This document shows, piece after piece, positions 10,801-20,184 of a stretch of 64,000 bases of DNA. The notes below the pieces were generated by a model. It ran no database searches, was not told the origin of the DNA, and worked only from the letters and a program-made list of their open reading frames with translations. Every line of letters starts with the position of its first letter. The first letter of the stretch is position 1. A program made the translations under genes and the position numbers. This stretch comes from Ornithodoros turicata (taxonomy: Eukaryota; Arthropoda; Arachnida; Ixodida; Argasidae): assembly GCF_037126465.1 (NCBI RefSeq), contig NC_088201.1:133266052-133330051 (forward strand), given 5' to 3'.

Positions 10801-13329
10801 TACAGTTACAAGACATTTTACCAGAAAAGTAACTAGCCACACCTACAAGTTACCACCAAACATAGATGGAACTACCACTGTTACTTATTCGTATGGGAGG
10901 CATCCATTTAAAATGCCAGTGTAAACATAAAAAACAACAATAAATCATGCATGTACTTGTCGAAATGCTTTCAATTCTATGTGCAATTTCTTGAGCCTTC
11001 TGAACGTATAGATAAAACACACGCACACATGTTCAGGCAGTCAGAACTGCGAGAACACTACAATAACATCATGTTTGCTTATTATGCTAACACACGCAAA
11101 TAAACTTGTTCAGCAGATAGACTAGATGTAAAATATATCATACTTAATTGAGTACTCTAATGGATGCACTTGTATCATATCTACAGTGGACATGTGCAAA
11201 AAATCGTGGAAGAAGCTCTATAACGGCTTCAGGAGGAGCTACACAACTTCAAAAAAAAGCTGCAGCTACTGGTGCGGGACTTGATGACATCCTTGAGGCA
11301 GAGCAGAGTGGAGAATCCCACAAGTGGAAGTTCTACAGCGCTCTCCTTTTCCTCAGGGATGTCGTCGCCCCAAGGAGGTAAATGTCACTGTCTTATGCAC
11401 CACTGTCAATGCACCATCGACATAGGTCCCAGTCCCATTAACGGTAATATATAAAAGAGTTGATGCATTATCTTATCATAGGACAATATGCAACCGTCCC
11501 CAAGAACAACCTGCAGCGACCGTTCAAGATCTTGCACGCATGGAGCCGGAAGTTCAGGTAACGCTAAATAAGGTGGTATGCTTGTACAGGTTACCAAATA
11601 AGTATGTAGATCATATTACTCAGTCCTAGTTAACATGTAACAGAGTAAACTTCTAAATACCAACCTACTAAGACACATTTGAGCAGAATGCTAAATAATT
11701 CAACACGAAAAACACCTATGTATTAATTACAAGAACTTTATGCAATGAAGTCTTGTAATTAATGAGTTAATAGATGTTTCAAACTGTCCTCTTTGCATTT
11801 GAAAGTACAATCTTCTTCACAACTTGAATTGTTCTTTCACGTCTTTTTCTACACTTTGAGAGTACAAAGTAACTCATTACCTTTAAGATACTATAATCAA
11901 TGAAAATTTTGTGAGAATGACGGGTAAATAGATACAATCACAGTGCATATGACTACTCCCTCGGGACTCCCTTTGATATCTTCCCTAGCTTTCACAAACC
12001 CTGAGCATTCACAAACCTGCCATTCAGGCAAACACACTGCTCCTTGTACCACTCAGAACTTAAAGCACCCTCTGCTCCTGCAAGCCATGCCTTTACTGCA
12101 GAGGAGCCAGGGTAGCACGAAATACTTTAGACAAGATTGGATAGACAATCAACAAATAGAGATAGACAAAATATTTTAGACAAGATAGATGTATGCATAT
12201 GTAAGTGTAAAAGTAAATGAATGGGAATATCTCAGAAGTTAATTTCAAAAATAAGTACAACTTACAGCTAAAAAATATTTTAAGATGCTGTACACTGAAC
12301 TTTAAACTTAAAGTACTTGTAAAGTTACCCTCAAAAGAATGTATGACAGAGTAACCCGACTAGAGTATGATCGATATATAGAGCCTGAAGTTTTCAGGAA
12401 ATATTTTTCTCTAAATTTCGGGGGTAAAAATCAGGTAAATAAACATGTGCACAAAATTCATGTTAATTCGGGTGAAAAAACTTCTACTGTGCTAAATTCG
12501 GAGAGAAATCGGGCTCAGTTACCTCGTTACTAACTGTAGTGGTTTGGTACAAATGGTGATGTAATTGCATTTGCTGCAAAACAAGTACAGGTAAGTTACT
12601 GCATCCCCACAGAGATCCCAGTGAGTGGATGGAGCTTGCCGGGTAAAATTCGGGTTTCATCCTAAAGAGTCAAACTTCAATCCGGGGTGCAAATTCGGGG
12701 AAGAGTGGAGTAAAACCCTAAAACTCCAGGCTCCAGTTACATGTATAAAAGTGGAAAATGTGGAAGCACTAGGAAACGTAATACTGCACATATCAGATGT
12801 TCTAGCATTTGTTCGAAATGTTATACACAATGAAGGTTTCGAGAACGTTTGAGAACTTTGTGGAATTATTCATGATGGCCATATACGTCGGCAGCAAAAG
12901 TCATAGAGCACTAAACTGCATGCACTTCTTCCATGCCTTAGATGGTCGTCGCTGCACATGAGGACATGGGCATTGAACATGATTATTCCCGTGCTGGGCC
13001 ATCCAGGGCAGGCAGTGCCGGGCCGTCCAGGGAAGGTTGTTCGGTGCCATCCGTAGTCCCAGCTGAAGAAGGCATGGTGGAAGAGGAGGAAGAAGACGTG
13101 CCTCTTACATCAGCAAGTGCAGCGCACAGGGCACAAAAGAGAAGGAGAGTGTCTCAGATTGACGACAGCAACATCGCTGAAGCTCTCCGGGCTCCGACGG
13201 CTGAGTTGCATTGCTCGACTGTAGAGCTGCAAACCGCTGTAGATGCCCATGGACACTTTGAGGGTCTTGTGAGTGCCCTGGTGAGGGAGGTTCCAGCACC
13301 AGTGCCGGGTTACAGTCTTGCAGGTGCAG
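7812..13329 (+). CDS. MADF/Myb-SANT-like DNA-binding protein of the Harbinger element, four exons seen
   Basis: Exons read as 7812-7962, 11187-11377, 11482-11557 and 12942 to about 13329, with GT...AG boundaries (GGTGAG, GTAAAT, GTAACG donors) and matching phase. Exon 1 starts MFCPSDDVRERLILEVQERP and gives the first half of a MADF domain (…PPLWDSRYKDRHEVSRLW…). Exon 2 continues it (DMCKKSWKKLYNGFRRSY … KWKFYSALLFLRDVVAPRR). Later exons carry a Ser/Gly-rich stretch, an acidic run (EEEEEDVP) and a basic KRRR. MADF proteins bind DNA; PIF/Harbinger elements typically pair such a protein with a nuclease, here the convergent transposase. One frame slip sits at an A8 run (11251-11258). Intron 1 is 3.2 kb and repeat-rich. 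The 3' end is uncertain: a donor-like GTGGGT follows near 13330, so another exon may exist. Confidence 0.7.
8683..8763. repeat. Poly-G tract and G/C-rich MITE-like remnant
   Basis: A run of about 18 G near 8685 is followed by CTTGCCCCCCTGG and GGGGGGGCGCCGCC blocks, a composition typical of degenerate hAT-type MITEs in arthropod genomes. No paired terminus or duplication was found. It lies in intron 1 of the MADF gene. Confidence 0.4.
8993..9072 (+). repeat. tRNA-like sequence, probable SINE head or tRNA pseudogene
   Basis: GTGTAATGG resembles a pol III A box. GCGGGTTCAACACCCGC gives a perfect 5-bp T-arm with a 7-base TTCAACA loop. No convincing acceptor stem can be formed with TGCTCCA, so a functional tRNA is unlikely. 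Confidence 0.4.
9300..9500. repeat. Polypyrimidine and poly-C low-complexity tract
   Basis: A T/C-rich stretch (about 9300-9430) is followed by a nearly pure C run at about 9469-9499. It lies within intron 1 of the MADF gene. Such homopolymers are prone to assembly length error. Confidence 0.8.
9501..11186. other. Intron sequence, nothing recognised
   Basis: AT-rich remainder of MADF intron 1. Scattered AGTTACAGTTAC-type words around 10780-10855 resemble ends of decayed hAT elements, but no bounded element could be defined. Confidence 0.4.
11558..12941. other. Intron 3 of the MADF gene, nothing firm recognised
   Basis: AT-rich. A pair of stretches near 12379 (AGAGCCTGAAGTTTT) and 12720 (AAAACTCCAGGCTCCA) are inverted relative to each other, with AAATTCGGGG-rich sequence between. 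This suggests a decayed foldback element of about 360 bp, but no target duplication is evident. Confidence 0.3.
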
Positions 13330-13456
13330 GTGGGTCATATGGAAGTCAAGATTGTGCACATTGTAACAGAGCAGTAACCGTTAGTAATCATTTCTTCCAC
13401 CAACTTATTGTAGTGAGCTGCTTTTCTTTGTCACTTTCGAATTTTGCCTCCCATTT

Positions 13457-16400
13457 TTATACGTACAATGCATTTGCAGACCTTCCTAGAGTGGCTCCTT
13501 GACACCAGCCTTTGCCCACAGCCAGGAAACTGCACCTCGTGAAGTAGTCGGCAAAAACGTTTCTCACACTTGCTGCCTCACGTGAGAAACGTCTTGCAAG
13601 CGTCGGTCTGAGGTCCTCCAGGGCATTTGCAGGATTCCTGGCGAGCAGGTTCCTCCACTGGCCATCCTCGGCATCACTTGCATCAATGTTGCGGTCTGCG
13701 AATCCTTTAATGGACACAGTCTGTATGCCTTGTAAGCCTTAGATTCAGCAACACCAGAAGATTGCACAGTTTCACTGGTTTCTTACCTCTTATACAGGGT
13801 GTCCCAGCTAAGTGCGAACATATCTTTTTTAAATATATACAGCACTTTTTCCGAGATGAAATCAATTGCAATATAGCACATGCTGAAGGGCACTCTTTAG
13901 GACGGCATTAGCAAACTCCTAAGGCAATGTCTTGATTAACTTTTTAATTATAAGAGCTATTAACTTGTCCCAATGAGAACATGTAGTTCCTTCGGTCACC
14001 TTCACCTGATACCAGAGCCGTTGTGAGAACAAACGTCCGTTCGATAGATCATCCTAAAAATTTTTTGTGACAGAACAACTTCTTTTTTCTTTATTTTGTT
14101 CATTGTGCATCTTCAGAGATGCGTCTTTCCTTCACCTCCAATGTGAGAGGGTAAAAGAGCACACTATTGCGACTTGCGTCCTGGAAAAAGATTAAACGAA
14201 AACAGAAAATGCCACCCAAGATAATTGCAGCTCTGATAGAGTCACCCAATACATTTGTTTTCGTTTTGTTTCTGCAAGTTGAGGCTCATCTTCGACGCAT
14301 GAGGGGGCACTGTGCTCCTTCGCCATCTCAGATTGGGGGTGAAGGAAAGACACGTCTCCGAAGATGTGCATTGAACAAAATAAAGGAAAAAAATGGTATT
14401 CCTTCTCGGTGTTTTTGCGGACGATCTATCAAACAGATTTTTGTTCTGAGAATCTTTCCCATATCAGGTGACCGAAGGGACCAGGTGTTTTCACTGCGAC
14501 AACTTCATAGCTTTTAGAATTAAAAAGTTAATTACTAAAAGTGAATGAAGACATTACCTTAGGAGTTTGATAATGCCCTCCTAAGGAGTGCCCGTCAGCT
14601 TATGCTATATTGCAATTGATTTCATATCAGAAAAAGTGATATATACATATTGTTAAGTAATATGTTCGCATTTAACTGGGACACCCTGTACTATATCCTT
14701 TTTGTTGAAAACATTGAAAAAATAGTAGACCTTCATTATGGTTCTGCAATACCCTTGTTTTGTGCCTTCTTGTACCAGCTTAGTTGGTAAGCAGCTTGTT
14801 TGTGCAACCTATGTTCTACATTAAACATAGTACTCCATAACAATTTTAAACTGTGCTAGTGACCTCTTCCATGTTAAGCATTTAGTTGACACCAAGCGTG
14901 TGTACCTATACACTTATATAGGAAATACTACAGTACCTATATAACTGAAATATGTTTTTGTTTCTGGAACTGTAAACCCTATGTTTTGGTGTCTATCAAA
15001 GTACACAGGCAAATAAAAGCTTGTGCAGAATCCAACAATACACATGCATTTTCTTTTTGCCTTCCTAATCCGAAATGTGTCACTGCATAATTTATTAATG
15101 GGGCCTCATGTTTTATGGCTGCACCTGGTAAAATCCATTTTTATCTCTGACCTACATTATCATAACCCTGAGTAAAGCCCCCATGCCTCAAAAAAAAAAA
15201 AAAAAAAAAAGAACAAACGAAAACGGGATTCTGCGCGAAAATTCAGTCACACAGGTTCTGCAACATGCTAGATGTTTTGCACACACCATAATTGCTGAGT
15301 TTGTTGTGTTCACCCAAAATGGACAACACGTCTTTTTCTTTTCTTTTTGTTTTTTTGTTACATGCGATACAACCCTGTTCTATAGTCCCTGAAACAAAAC
15401 CTAATTTTTACCTTCCAATATATTGAATACTCATAAACATATGAGTTTATGTACCGATGCTGCCTTACCTGGTGGACAGTACACTTCCCTGCCTGGTGCT
15501 GCCCCCCCCCCCCCCCCCGAACCCTGAGAAAGTTGTGCAGAACGACACAGGCTTGCACCAGAAGGTCCACGTTTTCCACCTTCACATTGATGGGTCGCCT
15601 GAATATCCGCCATCGTGATGCGAGGATGCCAAAGGCATTCTCTACACACCGTCTGGAATATGTATCAATATAAATGTAATGCCAAAATAGTCTAAACTAA
15701 ACTACTATCTACACTTTCTAAATTATGAGACCACATCCTGTATATTATCTGCCTATGGTACTTCTTCTTGAAAAAATAAATAAACAAACAAACAAAATCT
15801 ACATGAAGATCTGTAAAGCTGATACTTTCTTACGCATATGGATTAGTCTTGACATTTATTGACAGAACAGTTTTTTACTGCTTGTGCTCAGATGAGGACA
15901 CGTCGCTCTAAACACTTTGCACGTTACAATAAAATAATGATATGAATGACCTCGTCAAGCCACGTGCAGTGGCTTTTTGTTCCGGGTTCCAGACACTTAT
16001 GTAGGCTAAAAGAAATATTAAATAAATATGTTAGTGCAATGCACGATGTCTGACATCGAAGGCTACCTAGTGCAAGATTGTGAGCGGTGCATCAGCTTGG
16101 CACTTTCCGGAGTTGTCTACATAGCTCAAGCATAATGCGTGTTGGACAAAATCATACAGTACCTCGCATGTGATAGCCGTATGTTGTACACACGCTTGGT
16201 GTCATTGAGGTCGGCGCCTGGAAAGGGCCGCAAAAAATCAGGGCGCAGCTGAAAGGCCTCGTCTCGCACGAAAACGTAGGGGGCCTCCAAGAATGAACAA
16301 GGAAGCCTCCTTGCTGCTGGGAGTCCGAGGCGACCAGCTTCTAGGTCTTTGCCCAACGAGTAGGATTTAAAAACCCCGCCGTCAGACTGGGACCCATATG

Positions 16401-18692
16401 CCCCAATGTCCGCATACAAAAACTTGTAGTTTGCATGGGCTACGGCCATAAGGACGATGGAGTGAGAGCCCTACAATAAAATGCAGCTTTGTAAAATATG
16501 CTCCAACTAACTCAGGCAAATCTCATAATGTCACACAACCTTGTAGTTGTAAAACAATGACCCTGCACGGTGTGGGGCTTCAATGGTGATATTTTTTTCC
16601 GTCCACAGCCCCAATGCAGTTTGGGAAGGACCATCTTTCCTCAAACTTACTCGCTGACTGTGCCCACACAGCTGGTGACGGGTTCTGTGAAGTAGCGACA
16701 ATTAGCCACCGGTTGAAAATTGCCATTCCTACAAAAAGACGAGGACATGGCAGCAGAAGGTGCTGGCACTCCTTTCGGTATTTTGTTGCACTATGAAAAA
16801 TACAAATAATGAAAATAACATAGGCCTTGAAAGAATGAATGCCCTACACAGTATTGCTGCACTATGTAGTTATAGGCAATAGGAGCGCAACATGCGTGCA
16901 GCAATTCCAAAAAAGACTGCCTGACGAAACCAAGTTTCTTAGTTTTTCTGATTGACGAACTGTATGCTCTGCATGCACTGTTGCAAAGATATTTTGAAAA
17001 AGGTAAAACAAAGCAGTGAAATGGGCAACAAGAATGTTTCAGTACTGCTGTAGATGGTAGATGTTTTCAAAAATTTTATGAACATCAAATTGGTATGTGT
17101 TCACGAGGACATATGCAACAACAAACGTGTCGCACTCAGGGCCGGCGATAGTGGGGAGGGGGGGGGGGGGGTAAGGCGATCACCTTAGGCCCCGCGCATG
17201 AAGCCCTCAACCAGGGATTACTTTTTTAAATATCAAGTATGCACTTAATCGTGTGAAACGGGCCCCGTACACCCCTAGAACCAGCCTGGCCGCACATACT
17301 GTAACATGTATTCACTGCCCCACCACACTCTACTGTACTACACCACATTTATCGCTTGACACTCACGAGAAGGTAGATCGGCATGAGCTCTTCCCACAGC
17401 GCCGTGCATGTCTCATACACAATCATTTTGTCCGTCGTGAAGCCAATCCGGAAGCTGTATGTCACTCTGCTGAGGTAACTGCCGGACGCCAGGTACCTGC
17501 ATGAGTCCACAGTGCTGATTACGTTGGCGTCCCAAAGAAATGCCCACAGATGCAAAAAATATATACAATAATCAATATTTGCAAATAAAGATATTCTTCC
17601 TGACGGGTCACCTCACCAATGGATCACCATAACATCTATACATGCAGGAAGAAAAATTGCCTCTCTTCACAGTGTGGGACACAAACTTGCCTCAGCGTGA
17701 TGGCCAGCCTGTGTGCAGGCTCCAAAGCTTGACGACCTTGGGGGTGCTTCTCCAGTCTGTGCTTATCGAGGCTCAGCAGATAGTCGAATTGTTCAGGAGA
17801 CATGCGAACATACCTCCTGAACGCAGCAGTATCGTAGAGTCTCATCTTTGACATCTGCAGATGTGACACCAATAGCACTACGTTCAGCACTGCATACTGT
17901 TACATACCGGGTGTTCAAAATTAAGCTTTCACGATAAAAAAAACAAAAAAAAACACGAGTGGTAGAAGGAAGCCGCTTGTGCAGGCGGGTTTTGCGGCCA
18001 GACGGACACAAGGTCAAATGATGGTTGCCGCCCTTAAACTCGTAATTAACTAAAGTCTGTCAATTAACTTTTTAATTATTGCAGTTAGCGGGCAAGTTTA
18101 TATTGAAAATTTGGAGGCAGTCGCGTTCTAAGACTATTCCACTTTGTAGAATTTTCCTAGCTCACCCGTAGTCCAAGATTCAAATTCCGGTTTCGGTGGA
18201 AAATTTGAAGGCGAATATCTTGGACTACGGGTGAGCTAGGAAAATTCTACAAAGTGGAATAGTCTTGGAACGCGACTGCCTCCAAATTTCCAATATAATC
18301 TTGCCCACTAACTGCAATAATTAAAACGTTAATTAACAGATTTTAGTTAATTACGAGTTTAAGGGCGGCGACGATCATTTCACCTTGTGTCCGCCTGGCC
18401 GCAAAACCTACCTGCACAAGCGGCTTCCTTCTACCACTCGTGTTTTTTTTTTAATCGTGAAAGCTCAATTTTGAACACCCTGTAGAAAGTTTGAAGGCAG
18501 TGTTATCTTACTTACCAGTGTGTGGAAATCCCCCTCAGTCTCCCTCGCTCGCCATAGGACACTCACCCATTGCGAACGCTTTTTTGATTGTTTGCGCTTT
18601 TCGCGACGTTGGAGGGCCAATAAAGCTGCGCTTATTTTCAGCAAAATTCGCCTTCGTTTAAGAAGTAGCAACCTCTGGTTCCAGCGCGGCAT
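13457..18692 (-). CDS. PIF/Harbinger DDE transposase, seven exons
   Basis: Exons on the minus strand: 18516-18692, 17691-17854, 17367-17496, 16540-16684, 16163-16470, 15469-15652 and 13457-13704. Phases agree at all junctions tested. Exon 1 (start at 18692) ends QWVSVLWRARETEGDFHTL, the usual PIF N-terminus; exon 2 has FRRYVRMSPEQFDYLL. The catalytic triad is visible: Asp in CIGAVDGK (exon 4), Asp in YADIGAYGSQSDGG (exon 5), Glu in CVENAFGILASRWR (exon 6). The last exon gives DAEDGQWR and a VRNVFADYFT C-terminus. The family nuclease cuts at terminal repeats and leaves TWA duplications. Exon 2 uses a GC donor (AG|GCAAGT). Two frame slips lie in homopolymers: a 7-base T run at 16592-16598 and a 19-base C run at 15500-15518. 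Two foldback MITEs and a hAT remnant occupy introns. It converges on the MADF gene, forming one two-gene element. Confidence 0.8.
13795..14688. mobile_element. Long foldback element, TA-flanked, CAGGGTGTCCC ends
   Basis: An 894-bp palindrome has CAGGGTGTCCCAGCTAAGTG at the left and the matching complement (…AACTGGGACACCCTG) at the right, flanked by TA at 13793-13794 and 14689-14690. Arms of about 400 bp include the TTAACTTTTTAATTA block and the GGTCACC block. It sits in the last intron of the Harbinger transposase, where insertion would be tolerated. It belongs to the same structural group as 4818-5690 and 17907-18482. Confidence 0.9.
17137..17288. mobile_element. Probable hAT MITE remnant with G-run
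   Basis: Begins CAGGGCCGGCGATAG, followed by a long G run, and ends …ACCAGCCTG. Flanking octamers GTCGCACT (17129-17136) and GCCGCACA (17289-17296) agree at 6 of 8 positions, compatible with an aged 8-bp hAT duplication. It lies in the intron between transposase exons 3 and 4. The terminal match is weak. Confidence 0.4.
17907..18482. mobile_element. Foldback element, TA-flanked, C(C/A)GGGTGTTC ends
   Basis: A 576-bp near-perfect palindrome begins CCGGGTGTTCAAAATTAAGC and ends with the complement …AATTTTGAACACCCTG, flanked by TA at 17905-17906 and 18483-18484. Arms of about 270 bp (including GCGGCCAGACGGACACAAGG-like and GGTGAGCTAGGAAAATTC blocks) meet near 18200. It lies in intron 1 of the Harbinger transposase. 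Confidence 0.9.
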
Positions 18693-18710
18693 TCTAGGTA
18701 AGTGTGAACT

Positions 18711-19273
18711 TCATGAGCGAAGCGTACGAGAACAGAGTGATGCCTCCAGATAGAAAAGGTGGTCCTCCGAAAGGGGCATGGACAGAGTCGACGCAGACGC
18801 CAGGATCATCTGCACGGCTGTTGGTAACGGCTGGAGGAAGAGTTGTTTGAGGAGGCTGGCATCGAAAGACAGCTCGCCAAGCAGCCCCTGCATGTGTCGT
18901 AATAGCTCAGATGGATGGCGGTCGCCAAGATCTTCGGAAGACAGCAGCTCTTGGAAGCGCTTGCATTCCGAAGCCGTGGTTCGCTCAAGGACAGCGGTCT
19001 TGAGCGCGTCGTACTGGTTGGCTGCGGGCGAAGCGGAAAGGATGTCGACCACTTGGGCGGCAACGTCTTGCGACAGTACGCTCACCACATGGCAAAATTT
19101 GGTCAGCTGTGATGTTATGCCCCCGAGGGCGAACTGACATTCCACCTGAGAAACCATATGCCAGGATTGTGGCTCCAGAAGGGCGGCAGCCGCATGGCGT
19201 AGTGCTGGATCGACGACGGCACTGAGGCATTGTCGGAGGCGGAGGGAGTTGTAGGGGCTGGTTGCTGCGCCAT
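18711..19273 (-). pseudogene. Gypsy-type Gag fragment with frameshift
   Basis: On the minus strand a Met at 19273 begins a frame (MAQQPAPTT…) that reaches LPPFWSHNPGIWF, the typical N-terminal Gag motif of arthropod Gypsy elements. The reading then continues in another frame from about 19157 (SQVECQFALGG…, LSQDVAAQVVDIL…, FLQPLPTAVQMILASAS), consistent with loss of a base near 19155. It stops at 18711, before any nucleocapsid finger, protease or polymerase. The adjoining TGTGGTGACCCGAACG supports a 5'-end fragment of an LTR retrotransposon. Confidence 0.8.
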
Positions 19274-19286
19274 GTACGCTGCAGCG

Positions 19287-19302
19287 TTCGGGTCACCACA
19301 CT
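19287..19302 (-). other. Probable primer-binding site of the Gypsy fragment
   Basis: TGTGGTGACCCGAACG on the minus strand lies 14 bp upstream of the gag Met. It contains the TGG(T)GACCC core common to tRNA-complementary primer-binding sites of Gypsy elements. The LTR itself should lie at higher coordinates, but its ends were not identified. Confidence 0.45.
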
Positions 19303-20171
19303 GTAGGGTACAGAAGGACCGGCAGGCAAGGCTGAATGACAAGAAGTGTTTAATGTGACAGCCAGGCCACAACTGAAACAATGACCATGATACGCCCGGC
19401 CGATGGAAGATCATGCGCGAGATACGCGTCGTAACGAAACGTCCATAGCGGCGCTTGTCGTCCATTTCCGTCGGCTGCTCAGAGTGATTTCACATATCGT
19501 AGTGCATGGTGCAGTCGTCCGTGTCGTCGTTCTTCTGTCCGCGTCTTTTTGTTGTCTACACACCACAAATTCATACCAACTACCTCGTCTTCGTACGTTT
19601 GTTTAGTGCATGATGTGCTGTTGGCAGCCGTATTATAGCGTGCCATGAGCTGTGGGGAGTTTTTAGCTGTTGGTGGTGGCGATTGTTTGGCAGGTAATGG
19701 TGCGATGATAATGCTAGTGAAGCTTGTAAAGAATGAGCATAGAAAAAATAGATAAGTCGCCAGCTAGGTGTGTAAAAGTGTTTTCAGAATAATATATGGC
19801 TTTGAGCAGATAATCACAATGCAATAATTGAACAAAATAGCAGCACAGGCTTGTTTGAAGCTGATGTTGCAGCTGTCGGTGTGTGTGTTTTCTTTGCCCC
19901 ATTTCTGTTTGCTCCATCCTTGAAACATCGCTATTGAAACCGGTATAAGACCTCCTCCTTTATGAGATATTTGGTTCATTTTAACTACTATATATCGTGT
20001 ACATTTTCTCAATAAACTACAAATTCTGAATGGTTCAGATGCACTGTAATTGCATTAAAGTGTGACCTCTTGTTTTAGCAGTTATTACGTCTGTGATGTC
20101 AAGTGCATCATATCAGATCACCAGTACGCCCAACTGTAAGGACAAATATATACATTAGGTATGTTCCCGTC
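19303..20171. other. No gene recognised; possible LTR remnant
   Basis: The first few hundred bases may include part of the Gypsy 5' LTR. The GTCCGTGTCGTCGTTCTTC-type word near 19518 is similar to pyrimidine-rich words at about 24985 and 26260 and may be a dispersed leader. The rest is AT-rich with no signal. Confidence 0.3.
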
Positions 20172-20184
20172 TTGTGAAATTTCA

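Noticed and set aside
10740..12620. Decayed hAT elements suggested by AGTAACTAG/AGTTACAGTTAC words
   Set aside because: The words are scattered and no paired termini or duplications could be set.
12379..12737. Foldback element with AGAGCCTGAAGTTTT ends
   Set aside because: The inverted match is limited to about 15 bp and no target duplication was found.
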